Below are positions 1 to 8,420 of a stretch of DNA of 64,000 nucleotides, one piece after another. The position numbers and the translations under genes were made by a program. The notes under the pieces were generated by a model. It was not told the DNA's origin, did no database searches, and worked only from the letters and a program-made list of their open reading frames with translations. This stretch comes from Zobellia alginiliquefaciens. GTDB taxonomy: Bacteria; Bacteroidota; Bacteroidia; Flavobacteriales; Flavobacteriaceae. Position 1 is the first letter of the stretch; each line of letters opens with the position of its first letter. The DNA lies in the NCBI RefSeq assembly GCF_029323795.1, contig NZ_CP119758.1:372001-436000 (forward strand), given 5' to 3'.

Positions 1-1060
1 TTCATAACTACAGTATTTTAAGGTTATACCTACTCTATTTACAAGGTTTTCGGTTTCCCCTTTCGTTGCAACATTTTTAAGTATGAAAGACATTTAAATT
101 AAGGCACGCATGCCTATTCCAGGTATCATCAGAGATTTTCAAAAAAGCATTTTGTTAATCGAAAAAAATCAAACGAGTTCCATGGAAATTCTTTGAATGT
201 CCATATTTGATTAATATCTCATTCTGCCTTTATCGTCGTAAAAGCAATTTAGACTCTCAAAATAAAATTGAAGTATGGGTAGAGTTTTGAAATCCAAATT
301 CCCTTTATATCTTATTTAAAGTACAAATACGGAGTTGTTAATCTCTCATTTACAAAATGCATCCATTTAGAGTCAATACTCTAAATGAAACTTGTGGAGT
401 CAGAAAACCCAACAATGAAAATAAATTGTAAACGAAACTCTTATATTAGAAAAGGAGGGGGCCGGGAAAAGAGCTGATTTGCGGCAATAGTGCTTGAGAT
501 AATAAAATTGTAGTTTTCAACTATCTATCTCTCTCTCTGAACAATTGGTTCTGTGTTTTCAATTGTGAAATCCTGCGAGTCTGGAGTAATGGCTGGAGTT
601 AAATTATTTGTATTGATATGGATACACATAGCGTAATCTACTGTATGATTTTCTTCATTCGTATGAGAAAACACATGTAACCCTGCTGCCATTTTCGCAG
701 TTAAGAAAAGGGCAAGGACGAGAAGGGTGATGCTATTTTTTAGACGACCATTTTTTCATCAAACACAGACCTACTAAAATATTCCAAATGTTGTTTTATT
801 ATAGTCTAAATAAAAGTTAATGGTTATGGCTACTTATAGCACGTTCTAATTTCCAGGTTAAATAACGGGGCAATTGCTACTGAAAGCACCTGTAATTGTA
901 TGGATAGTTATATCGTACAGAGTAAAACACTATATTAGGGAGCCTCATAAAATTGAACAGTTTATAAAATTTTTTTCACTAGGCAAAATTGACCCGGCCG
1001 TTTGAAACTAATGCCATGTATTACTAACACAATTAGATGGCTTCCTGCCTTTGGGCCCAT
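1..1060. other. Gene-poor end of a probable integrative element
   Basis: Apart from the broken small gene at 525-759, I see no convincing coding region, RNA gene or insertion sequence in this kilobase. It is AT-rich, with stops in all frames at short intervals. It lies on the distal side of an integrase that abuts a tRNA gene, so it is probably the inner flank of an integrated element whose body lies left of the window, or the decayed remnant of one. I looked for a second copy of the tRNA-Pro 3' end here, as expected for the other attachment site, and did not find one. Confidence 0.45.
525..759 (-). pseudogene. Frameshifted small exported protein remnant
   Basis: An ATG at 759 starts MKKW and runs into TAG after eight codons. 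Shifting frame at the adjacent A-run gives a continuous reading to a stop at 525 that begins LKNSITLLVLALFLTAKMAA, a typical signal-peptide hydrophobic core. A hydrophilic tail of about 55 residues follows, with His-rich (HVFSH) and one Cys-containing (AMCIH) segments. The two frames together look like one small exported protein of about 75 residues broken by a one-base indel in a homopolymer. His/Cys content hints at a metal-associated exported protein, but this is not established. The alternative is a chance hydrophobic reading frame; the signal-peptide shape joined to a lysine-rich start argues against that. Confidence 0.4.
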
Positions 1061-2344
1061 TTAAACAATTTTCAAATGATCGTATGCCGTACCCTTGCCT
1101 TCTAATTCTTTTCTGGAATTGCCTTTCAACTTGCTCCTTAACTTCATCATATCCTTGCTGATTTTCTTTTCGATGACCCGGGCATATTTTTGGGTCGTGG
1201 ACAGTTTGGTATGGCCCAACATTTTGGAGACGGTCTCAATAGGAACATCGTTGAGAAGTGCAATGGTGGTTGCAAATGTATGACGCGCCACGTGAAAGGT
1301 CAGGTTCTTTTCGATATGGCAGAGCTTGGCTATCCTCTTTAGATATTGGTTGGTCTTTTGGTCGCTGAACATCCTTAAAAGAGTATAGTCATTCTCGATG
1401 GACGGATGATCGGCGTACTTGTCAAGGACGGCTTTTGCTTCTTCCAACAGTGGCAACCTGACAGGAGTATTCGATTTCTGGCGCCTGACTTTGATCCATT
1501 CCTGCCCATCTACCCCTTGTACGATATCCTTCTTGTTCAGGTTCCTTACTTCGATGTAACAAAGTCCCGTATAACAAGAAAAGACGAATACGTCCCTAAC
1601 CAGGCTCATACTTTTGTTGGGCAAGTGTATCGCTGCCATTGCGTCTAGCTCGAACTGCTCTAGATATGGACAGTCGAACTCTTCGAACCTAAGTTCGTAC
1701 AGCGCAAATGGATGTGCCTTGATCCAACCATGTTTAAAGGCCACGGTCATAAATTTCTGTAACCGTTCCATATGCTTCATTATTCCATTGTTGTTCAAGG
1801 GCCGGGACTTCTGCAAAGGACGGCAAGTGCGGAGATAGTGTTCAAATTTGACAATAAACGAATAATCGATTTGGGCCAGGTACACATCATCGGACTTAAA
1901 TTGCTTTTTGATAAAGCGCAAGAGGTACTTTTCTGTAGCACTATAGTTTTTGACGGTACCCGCTGCCAATTTTTTGAACTCGTTCTCCTTATGATATACT
2001 ATCAGGTCTCTGCACGTCAAGACCGCCTTGTCCTTTCCCAGGTAACGTTCCTTGACCGCTAATGCCGTAATTACCCTCCCTTCGTCCCTAAGCTCCCTAT
2101 AGGACCTTTTGATTCCGGAATTTATATTATCCAGTATATCGCTGATGTACCTTGCGTTCTTTGTCCTGATCCTGGCACGACAGGTTTTGGAGCACCAATG
2201 TTTCTCCAAAATGGTTTCCTTCGTACTTATATCGATAGCTTTACTGTCTATCCAGATACGGGCATATATGGGAAAGGTCCCATCCTTCCTCATCGAGGTC
2301 CTTTTCAACCAAAAATGTACGTTCAATGTGTGTGAAGTTGTCAT
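1061..2344 (-). CDS. Tyrosine recombinase (IntDOT-like integrase)
   Basis: Site-specific integrase of 427 residues, the normal length for Bacteroidetes phage/conjugative-element integrases. The N-terminal ~100 residues match the arm-site DNA-binding domain (LNVHFWLKRT start), followed by a SAM-like core-binding domain and a C-terminal catalytic domain. Catalytic features are visible: HVARH (His-x-x-Arg), LGHTK, and the nucleophilic Tyr in TTQKYAR near residue 387. The position that holds the first catalytic Arg in lambda-type integrases reads TGLCYIEV, so Cys replaces Arg; in the IntDOT group this Arg is known not to be conserved. I start at ATG 2344 rather than the GTG one codon upstream. 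The gene starts 227 bases from the 3' end of tRNA-Pro and reads away from it, the usual layout of a tRNA-targeting element. Confidence 0.9.
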   Translation of the reverse strand: MTTSHTLNVHFWLKRTSMRKDGTFPIYARIWIDSKAIDISTKETILEKHWCSKTCRARIRTKNARYISDILDNINSGIKRSYRELRDEGRVITALAVKERYLGKDKAVLTCRDLIVYHKENEFKKLAAGTVKNYSATEKYLLRFIKKQFKSDDVYLAQIDYSFIVKFEHYLRTCRPLQKSRPLNNNGIMKHMERLQKFMTVAFKHGWIKAHPFALYELRFEEFDCPYLEQFELDAMAAIHLPNKSMSLVRDVFVFSCYTGLCYIEVRNLNKKDIVQGVDGQEWIKVRRQKSNTPVRLPLLEEAKAVLDKYADHPSIENDYTLLRMFSDQKTNQYLKRIAKLCHIEKNLTFHVARHTFATTIALLNDVPIETVSKMLGHTKLSTTQKYARVIEKKISKDMMKLRSKLKGNSRKELEGKGTAYDHLKIV

Positions 2345-2423
2345 CACTTTCGTTTTTAATTAAAAAATCAGTTAAACGAAAGCCAAATCGCCTCGAAAGT
2401 CAAATAAGGGCATGTGCATAAAT

Positions 2424-2442
2424 TTAGGAAATTATTTCCTAA
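2424..2442. repeat. 19-bp palindrome upstream of the integrase
   Basis: TTAGGAAAT-T-ATTTCCTAA is a perfect inverted repeat with 9-base arms and a single-base centre. It lies 80 bases upstream of the integrase start and 130 bases from the tRNA-Pro 3' end. In integrative elements this is where recombinase arm-type sites, excisionase sites or an integrase operator occur. It could also be a plain operator; the sequence alone cannot decide. Confidence 0.6.
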
Positions 2443-2446
2443 AAAA

Positions 2447-2470
2447 ATAGGACACTAAATAGGACACTAA
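2447..2470. repeat. Tandem 12-bp direct repeat (two copies)
   Basis: ATAGGACACTAA occurs twice head to tail with no spacer (2447-2458 and 2459-2470). It lies between the integrase promoter side and the tRNA gene. Tandem short direct repeats in this position are typical of arm-type integrase-binding sites, which fits the N-terminal arm-binding domain of the neighbouring recombinase. That function is inferred; the repeat itself is exact. Confidence 0.6.
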
Positions 2471-2497
2471 TGAATATGCCCACAAACGGGCATAAAA

Positions 2498-2528
2498 AAA
2501 ACCAGTAAAAATGTATTTTACTGGTTTT
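2498..2528. terminator. Bidirectional terminator after tRNA-Pro
   Basis: AAAACCAGTAAAA and TTTTACTGGTTTT form a 13-bp stem around a short loop. T-runs follow on either strand. It lies downstream of the minus-strand tRNA-Pro and is its likely Rho-independent terminator. A second small hairpin (ATGCCC/GGGCAT, 2476-2493) sits just beyond it. Confidence 0.75.
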
Positions 2529-2571
2529 CATTCATTTACATATTAAAAAATTATTTTTAATACCCTATACG

Positions 2572-2645
2572 TCGGGATGACAGGATTTGAACCTGCGACC
2601 ACACGCCCCCCAGGCGTGTACGCTACCGGACTGCGCTACATCCCG
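2572..2645 (-). tRNA. tRNA-Pro (anticodon GGG)
   Basis: Read on the minus strand this 74-base stretch folds into a full cloverleaf. It has a seven-pair acceptor stem (CGGGATG/CATCCCG), a D arm GCGC...GCGT, an anticodon stem CACGC/GCGTG with loop CTGGGGG, a T arm GCAGG-TTCAAAT-CCTGT and discriminator A. The central loop triplet GGG assigns it to proline. CCA is not encoded. The gene is intact despite the integrase next to its 3' end, as expected when an element inserts into the 3' half and restores it. Confidence 0.95.
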
Positions 2646-2711
2646 AAATCGGATTGCAAAAATATAAAAGTTAAGCAGATATTCTGCTATCTTTTAGAAA
2701 AAATACAGTAA

Positions 2712-3626
2712 CTACTCCAAATGCTCCATCCAACCGAATAAAAGCTCTGGCCACGTTCTTAAATGCTTATCTGCCAAGCCCAATGCAAAACCATGTCCGC
2801 CAGTAGGAAATATGTGCAAAGCGGCCGGCACGTTGTTTTTAACCAATGCTTTATAAAACACTAGGCTGTTCTCCACTGGCACCGCTTTATCATCCGTAGC
2901 ATGCAATAAAAAGGTAGGTGGTGTATTTGATGTTACTTGTTTTTCATTACTAAAGTAATCAACCGTTTCCGGTTTCGGGTTTTGGCCTAACAAATTATTT
3001 TGAGAGCCTTTATGCGTAGACGATTGATTAAAAGCAATCACCGGATAGCACAGGGTTAAAAAATCAGGTCGAGCACTCAATTTATCAGCTTCATCAATTG
3101 GGACGTATACCTTTTCATCAAAATGGGTCCCTAATGTAGAAGCCAAATGTCCACCAGCCGAAAAACCCATGGCACCAATTTTATTTGGGTCGATATTGAA
3201 CTTCTCCGCTTTGTTCCGCAGCAGACGTACGGCACGCTGAGCATCTATTAAAGGAACATTTTCTTTATGCGTCTGAGATACAGATGATGGCAAGCGATAC
3301 TTGACTACGATACCTGCAATTCCTTTGCTGTTCAAAAATTTGGCGACATCCGTTCCTTCCCAATCATAGGCTAGAATACTATACCCTCCACCAGGGAAAA
3401 TCAGCACCGCTTGGCCCGTAGCGTTCTTTTTTGATGGCAAATACACTTCTATCGTTGGTTCTTGCACCCTACTAATTCGTAAAATATCTTTTACCTCATG
3501 AACTTCCTTTTCATCGGATACTACATGGTTCGGAATTTTGTTTTTTGGCCACAATGGAATTATGGTGTCCTGTGAAAATGCGTTTACACTCATTGCAAAT
3601 ACGGTAAGGATTAGGAGTTTGTTCAT
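2712..3626 (-). CDS. Secreted alpha/beta hydrolase (BD-FAE-like esterase)
   Basis: Exported carboxylesterase-like enzyme of 304 residues with a signal peptide ending near NAFSQ. It shows the features of the BD-FAE / acetyl-xylan-esterase-like group: an oxyanion-hole GGGY motif, nucleophile elbow GFSAGGH, acid in ATDDKAVP and catalytic His in GGHGF. Enzymes of this group remove acetyl or feruloyl groups from plant and algal polysaccharides, usually in the periplasm. It is the first of three minus-strand genes with the VanX-like and DUF5060 lipoproteins, 16 bases downstream of the dipeptidase. The exact ester substrate cannot be read from sequence; a peptidase role is less likely given its small size. 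Confidence 0.8.
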   Translation of the reverse strand: MNKLLILTVFAMSVNAFSQDTIIPLWPKNKIPNHVVSDEKEVHEVKDILRISRVQEPTIEVYLPSKKNATGQAVLIFPGGGYSILAYDWEGTDVAKFLNSKGIAGIVVKYRLPSSVSQTHKENVPLIDAQRAVRLLRNKAEKFNIDPNKIGAMGFSAGGHLASTLGTHFDEKVYVPIDEADKLSARPDFLTLCYPVIAFNQSSTHKGSQNNLLGQNPKPETVDYFSNEKQVTSNTPPTFLLHATDDKAVPVENSLVFYKALVKNNVPAALHIFPTGGHGFALGLADKHLRTWPELLFGWMEHLE

Positions 3627-3642
3627 CTCAAAAATTTTATCA

Positions 3643-4365
3643 TTAATTACAATCCCATTTAAAATTCGCGATCGGATATTTATGGGCTCCTTCTAAATTG
3701 TAGTGCCACCATTCTGTTCTGGTAGACCAAAAACCATGCTTTTCCATCGTTTCCTTTAAGAGCTTTCTATTATCCAAAATCTCCTGTGGCAAATCAAAAT
3801 TATCATGGTACGCCCGTTTTCCGAAGAAATCAAAATCGGTTCCCATATCCAATTCTTCTCCATCCAATGACTCCAAAGTAATATCCACAGCACCACCTTT
3901 GTTATGAATAGAACCTTTTTTAGGATTGGCTACATATTGTGGATTTGGTACAATTTTCCACATTTTATACTGAACGGAATTTGGTCTATAGCAATCAAAG
4001 AATTTAATCCGCACACCGCTCTTTTTAAAATCTTCATTGGCCTTTAACAATGCCTTAGCGGTTATTACGCGGGTATAGCACTCTGCACAGTCATAAACTT
4101 TTTCTTTTAGAAAATTGTTCTTGGTGGCATACCGCATTTCATATGCAAAACCGTCACTAAAATCAGCTAAACGAACGAATGTTGTGTCCGTCAATTTATC
4201 AAAAGTCCTGAATGTTTTTTTGGATATTTTCTCCTCTTTTATAGTGGTATCTACCTGCTGAACGGCTACCTTCCGCTTGTGCTCTGCGCCTTTTTTATCT
4301 TTTGGGCTTTCCCTACATGAAACAAAAAAAACCAAGAGAACAATTGCACTATAAAAATTCCTCAT
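3643..4365 (-). CDS. D-alanyl-D-alanine dipeptidase lipoprotein (VanX/DdpX family)
   Basis: Zinc metallopeptidase of the M15D family that cleaves D-Ala-D-Ala, a peptidoglycan precursor or turnover product. The start at 4365 gives MRNFYSAIVLLVFFVSC, a clean lipoprotein signal with the lipid-bearing Cys at residue 17; the reading frame extends 12 codons further upstream but that part is not a signal sequence. Zinc and catalytic motifs are present: SIHNKGGAVD (His and Asp ligands) and EWWHYN (catalytic Glu and third His ligand). An outer-envelope lipoprotein location suggests cell-wall salvage rather than vancomycin resistance. No vanH, ligase or two-component genes are nearby. Confidence 0.85.
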   Translation of the reverse strand: MRNFYSAIVLLVFFVSCRESPKDKKGAEHKRKVAVQQVDTTIKEEKISKKTFRTFDKLTDTTFVRLADFSDGFAYEMRYATKNNFLKEKVYDCAECYTRVITAKALLKANEDFKKSGVRIKFFDCYRPNSVQYKMWKIVPNPQYVANPKKGSIHNKGGAVDITLESLDGEELDMGTDFDFFGKRAYHDNFDLPQEILDNRKLLKETMEKHGFWSTRTEWWHYNLEGAHKYPIANFKWDCN

Positions 4366-4453
4366 AAAAATAGTTTCTAGATAGATTATCGCATTCAACA
4401 TCTATCTCCAATAAAGATTAAATCAACCTGATTTTCAAGTTTCATGCAAGTTA

Positions 4454-6310
4454 TTACTTTCTAGCTATTACAATTACCCAATCTTTCTCTTTTTGACCAT
4501 TATAAGCAGACAGTTCAACACTGTTCGGTTTGGTGATTTTCCAACCTTCATTTTGCTTATCATAAAGCATTCCCCCTAGTTTTGGATCATAGAACGCAAT
4601 GGTAAAAGCACCATCCCCTATGGCAAGATCTGTGGTCTGATTTTTAGGCAAATACACTACGTAAATTTCATCTTTTTTCGCAAAACAGTAGGCTTTATCA
4701 TTGCTGACCAACTCGTCATGGTTTTGCATTGTTTCATATGGCAAATGGTCTTCAAAGAACTTTATGGCATTATTACTAATATCCCACCATGCATCACGAG
4801 CTCTAAAATTCTCTGCCGAAATATCATTATTAGGAACATCTTTCCCTCCAAAATACCATGAAGTTCCTGCTGCACCGGACATTAGGCTGCCCCAAAGACT
4901 ACTATGCATTACCATATCATGATTATTATTTGCGGCCGTATCTGTTGTAACACCTATATCCCAATGGCCAATTTCATCTAGATACACCACCCAGGGTCTT
5001 TTTTTCTTAACAGAAAGTTTTAGCCATTTTTTCACTTCTTTATGCACTTCAGTAGTGTCATACATCTGTAAAGATGGAACTTCAAACTTTTTATACCCCA
5101 GCATTGGAGTAAACGTTTCTTTAATGGGATCCAAAGGTCTACCTTCTCTACGCTCCCCGGTGACCCTAACGTGGTTATGTACGGCAATGGGGTGATTATA
5201 TGGATCTATATTACGAATATAATCCGCATAACTTTTTAACTGCTCAGGACTACGGTTTGTTTCTTCCCCTAAATTCCAGACTACACCCAAGTGATGGCCG
5301 AAGCGAGCAACCAATTCCTTATAAAATAGCTTCCTTTCAAGCCCCAGCTCTCCTTTGTTTAAAATAGTATCGTTTTCTGTTTCTTGGGTAAATACGTTCA
5401 TAGCCATGCCCAACTGATCCATATGGGTGAAAACCATTTCCCATTGGTCCAGTTTACTTACATCGTAGCGGGTTTGTTCATCATGTGCTACCCATGGCCA
5501 CACATCATTACCATCTCCATTTTCGTTCATCACAAGAAAATAAAGGCTGTTCATTCCCTTTCCGGATAAATAATTGAGTGCTCCTATTATGCCTTTTCCA
5601 TTATAAAATCCCCAAACCGGGTCTGAATCCTTCCAATCATTCACATGGGCCGAATATTCATGCAGACCTTCATCCAAAGTTGGAGTTGCAGGCCCTCCAT
5701 TATCGTAAGTACCGTCAAATTCAGCATATGCCAAAAAGTTCTCGGGACTTCCTACTCCATTTTTTAAAAAAGGTTTTCCTGTTTCACTTTGCTTAAGATA
5801 ATGTGTTCCATTATAAACAAGTCTTCCCTTCCTATAAAATCCATTGGCAGTTGAGTCTACGGGCTGCACTTCAAAGTTTCCGGTTATGTTCCAAATACTT
5901 TTGTTCTTTTTGGGTAGGGTGAATTGTTTTACGGCTATATTTTCGCCTTCCATCAAAAATGCTTTAAACTCCCATTTTCCTATCTTATCCGGAGAAAATT
6001 TCACGCGCCATTTATTTCCTGATTCCGCACTTGAGTTTGCCGCATCTCCATCAGCAGCAAAATAACCATGAACGTTAAAGGTAGTGTCCTTGTTCGAAAA
6101 ATTAACAAGCAAGGAGTAATCTAAAAAGGGGTTTACAGAGTCCATTTCGGAAACCTCCGGGCCATTAAAAGTCAACGTAATAGGTTGCCATTTTTTTAAG
6201 TTGCCTTCAAGCAGGTAATTCTTGGTATTTTCCTTTTTGGCACATGAACTTAACACTAAAAAAAGTGTACAGATAAACGCAAAAAACTTCAATAATCTGT
6301 GGGAATACAT
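4454..6310 (-). CDS. DUF5060-containing glycoside-hydrolase-like lipoprotein
   Basis: Large surface or periplasmic lipoprotein of 618 residues from the ATG at 6310, which gives MYSHRLLKFF and lipobox LVLSSC. The first ~120 mature residues match DUF5060, a beta-sandwich seen in front of TIM-barrel glycosidases. The remainder has features of the DUF4038-type (beta/alpha)8 barrel: GLHEY, LGVVWNLGEETNRS with candidate catalytic Glu residues, and VVYLDEIGHWD with a second acid. Members occur in marine polysaccharide loci; no specificity is assigned here. The gene is divergent from an S1 sulfatase across a 200-base intergenic region, which suggests both act on the same sulfated polysaccharide. The catalytic residue assignment is my inference. 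Confidence 0.75.
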   Translation of the reverse strand: MYSHRLLKFFAFICTLFLVLSSCAKKENTKNYLLEGNLKKWQPITLTFNGPEVSEMDSVNPFLDYSLLVNFSNKDTTFNVHGYFAADGDAANSSAESGNKWRVKFSPDKIGKWEFKAFLMEGENIAVKQFTLPKKNKSIWNITGNFEVQPVDSTANGFYRKGRLVYNGTHYLKQSETGKPFLKNGVGSPENFLAYAEFDGTYDNGGPATPTLDEGLHEYSAHVNDWKDSDPVWGFYNGKGIIGALNYLSGKGMNSLYFLVMNENGDGNDVWPWVAHDEQTRYDVSKLDQWEMVFTHMDQLGMAMNVFTQETENDTILNKGELGLERKLFYKELVARFGHHLGVVWNLGEETNRSPEQLKSYADYIRNIDPYNHPIAVHNHVRVTGERREGRPLDPIKETFTPMLGYKKFEVPSLQMYDTTEVHKEVKKWLKLSVKKKRPWVVYLDEIGHWDIGVTTDTAANNNHDMVMHSSLWGSLMSGAAGTSWYFGGKDVPNNDISAENFRARDAWWDISNNAIKFFEDHLPYETMQNHDELVSNDKAYCFAKKDEIYVVYLPKNQTTDLAIGDGAFTIAFYDPKLGGMLYDKQNEGWKITKPNSVELSAYNGQKEKDWVIVIARK

Positions 6311-6510
6311 AAGTAGTTGTTTGGTTTTAAGTGCCGATAAGATAAGTATTTTTTTTGGTGTGAAAATCCAATTTGAAGCCAATTTTATGTTTCATATCTT
6401 CACTACGTATTTTCTACATGTAGTCATATTAAATTACAAGGATTTATAACCAAGTTAGGGTCATTAAAGTTGAATTAAAAAAAATCGCATTATCCATTAA
6501 AGCAGATCAA

Positions 6511-8319
6511 ATGAAATTTTTACCAACCATACCTTTACTAGGTTATCTTGTTCTTTCTATCTTTTTCTCTGCTTGCAAAAATAACGCTGAAAAACCTACG
6601 GACTCTAACGATGAAAGCCGTAATGATAAGCCGCCAAACGTTATCCTGATTGTAGCTGACGACCAAGGATGGGGAGACTTAAGCAGTAATGGAAACACCA
6701 ATCTAAACACACCCAATATTGATGCCCTGGCCACCTATGGAGTTTCTTTTGAAAACTTTTATGTGCAACCTGTCTGCTCCCCTACCCGTGCTGAATTAAT
6801 GACCGGCAGACATTTTCCCAGAACCGGTGTATATTCAACTTCTTCTGGAGGCGAGCGCATGAACTTTGATGAAATAACCATAGCTGAAATATTAAAGAGT
6901 TCAGGCTACAAGACCGCGGCTTATGGCAAATGGCATAATGGAATGCAACCTCCATACCACCCCAATTCACAGGGGTTTGACGATTTCTATGGATTTGCCT
7001 CCGGTCATTGGGGCAATTATTTCAGCCCTATGCTAGAGGAGAATGGTAAAATTGTTAAAGGTGACGGCTTCCTTGTTGATGACCTTACGGATCATGGTCT
7101 GGATTTCATCGAGAAAAACCGAGATAGGCCATTTTTTCTATACCTCCCATACAATACACCCCACAGTCCCATGCAAGTTCCAGATGAATATTGGAACCGG
7201 TTTGCCGACAAGAAATTAAATCTATTTTCTGATGATAAAGAGAATGAAAATATAGATTTTACAAAGGCTGCTTTGGCTATGGTAGAGAACATAGATTATA
7301 ACGTAGGCCGTATAAGTGCCAAATTAAGGAAGCTTTACCTAGAGGATAATACCATCATAATTTACTTGTCCGATAATGGACCGAATAGTTCCCGGTGGAA
7401 TGGTCACATGAAGGGTAAAAAAGGATCCACGGATGAAGGCGGGGTCCGAAGTCCTCTTTATATACAATGGACCAATGTTCTAAAACCCGGAAAAAAGATA
7501 CCCGAAATTGCAAGTGCTATAGATATCCTTCCCACCGTAACTAGTTTAACAAACGCTACGTTAAAAACTACAAAACCATCTGACGGAAAAGACCTTTCAC
7601 CTTTATTATTTGAGAACGAAATTGCGTGGAAAGACCGCTTTATCTATAATTTCTGGAATGGTAAAGTAAGCGTACGATCCCAAAAATATAGATTGGATAG
7701 TGAAAACCGTTTGTATGATATTTCAAAAGACAGAGGGCAAATTACAGATATTTCTTCTAGATTACCTGCAATAACAGACTCAATGAAACTAGCCAAAGAG
7801 AATTGGTTAGCGAAAATAAATCCAATTACTTCGGAAACTGACAGTCGGCCTTTTACACTTGGTGATCCGCATTACCAATTTACTCAGCTTCCCGTTCGCG
7901 ATGCAGTAGCACATGGAAACGTTAAGCGAAGTAATCAACACCCGAACGATACTTTCTTTACGGATTGGAAGAGTTCCAAAGATTCAATTACTTGGGACGT
8001 TGAAGTACTTGCTGGCGGTCAGTTTGAAGTACAGATGTACTACACTTGCGCCAAAGAAAACGTGGGTTCTATAGTGGAACTTAGTATGGGTAATAGCAAA
8101 ATAGCCACAAAAATTGTTGAGGCGCATGACCCACCTCTTAAGGGAGGTGAAAATGACCGTACACCTCGTATGGAATCATACGTCAAAGATTTCAGCCCCA
8201 TTAAACTGGGGAATATTATTCTAAAAAAGGGTAAGGGAACCTTATTGTTAAAAGCCACCGAAATCCCTGGAAAAGAAGTGGCAGACGTACGCCTACTCAT
8301 GTTTAAACGGGTGAATTGA
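6511..8319 (+). CDS. S1-family sulfatase lipoprotein with C-terminal beta domain
   Basis: Formylglycine-dependent sulfatase of 602 residues that removes sulfate esters from a polysaccharide in the periplasm or on the cell surface. Lipobox FFSAC puts the lipid anchor at Cys22. The catalytic signature CSPTR has its modifiable Cys at residue 89, preceded by the metal-binding ADDQGWGD and followed by GKWH (K and H of the active site) and LSDNGPNSS. After about residue 450 comes an extra domain of about 150 residues (from FTLGDPHYQ) ending RLLMFKRVN. A related domain is found beyond the premature stop of the sulfatase at 39693. It requires an anaerobic sulfatase-maturating enzyme not seen in this window. 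Confidence 0.9.
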   Translation: MKFLPTIPLLGYLVLSIFFSACKNNAEKPTDSNDESRNDKPPNVILIVADDQGWGDLSSNGNTNLNTPNIDALATYGVSFENFYVQPVCSPTRAELMTGRHFPRTGVYSTSSGGERMNFDEITIAEILKSSGYKTAAYGKWHNGMQPPYHPNSQGFDDFYGFASGHWGNYFSPMLEENGKIVKGDGFLVDDLTDHGLDFIEKNRDRPFFLYLPYNTPHSPMQVPDEYWNRFADKKLNLFSDDKENENIDFTKAALAMVENIDYNVGRISAKLRKLYLEDNTIIIYLSDNGPNSSRWNGHMKGKKGSTDEGGVRSPLYIQWTNVLKPGKKIPEIASAIDILPTVTSLTNATLKTTKPSDGKDLSPLLFENEIAWKDRFIYNFWNGKVSVRSQKYRLDSENRLYDISKDRGQITDISSRLPAITDSMKLAKENWLAKINPITSETDSRPFTLGDPHYQFTQLPVRDAVAHGNVKRSNQHPNDTFFTDWKSSKDSITWDVEVLAGGQFEVQMYYTCAKENVGSIVELSMGNSKIATKIVEAHDPPLKGGENDRTPRMESYVKDFSPIKLGNIILKKGKGTLLLKATEIPGKEVADVRLLMFKRVN

Positions 8320-8366
8320 TATATGGACAGCAGCAAGTTTTTAGGGCAACTATAACCATAAAACAA

Positions 8367-8396
8367 AAGCCTTCAACTCGTTTGAGTTAAAGGCTT
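8367..8396. terminator. Convergent terminator
   Basis: AAGCCTT-c-AACTC and GAGTT-a-AAGGCTT form a 12-bp stem with a GTTT loop. It lies between the end of the plus-strand sulfatase and the end of the minus-strand isomerase, so it can serve both. Confidence 0.65.
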
Positions 8397-8420
8397 ATGA
8401 TCATCTTATTTGGAGAAATA

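Noticed and set aside
1-1060. Second attachment site or insertion sequence at the left end
   Set aside because: I found no duplicate of the tRNA-Pro 3' end, no transposase fragment and no terminal inverted repeats.
1095-2363. Plus-strand reading frames opposite the integrase
   Set aside because: They have no family features or plausible starts and overlap a clear integrase gene on the other strand.
3643-4365. Vancomycin resistance cluster
   Set aside because: Only a VanX-like dipeptidase is present, as a lipoprotein, without VanH, a D-Ala-D-Lac ligase or VanRS.
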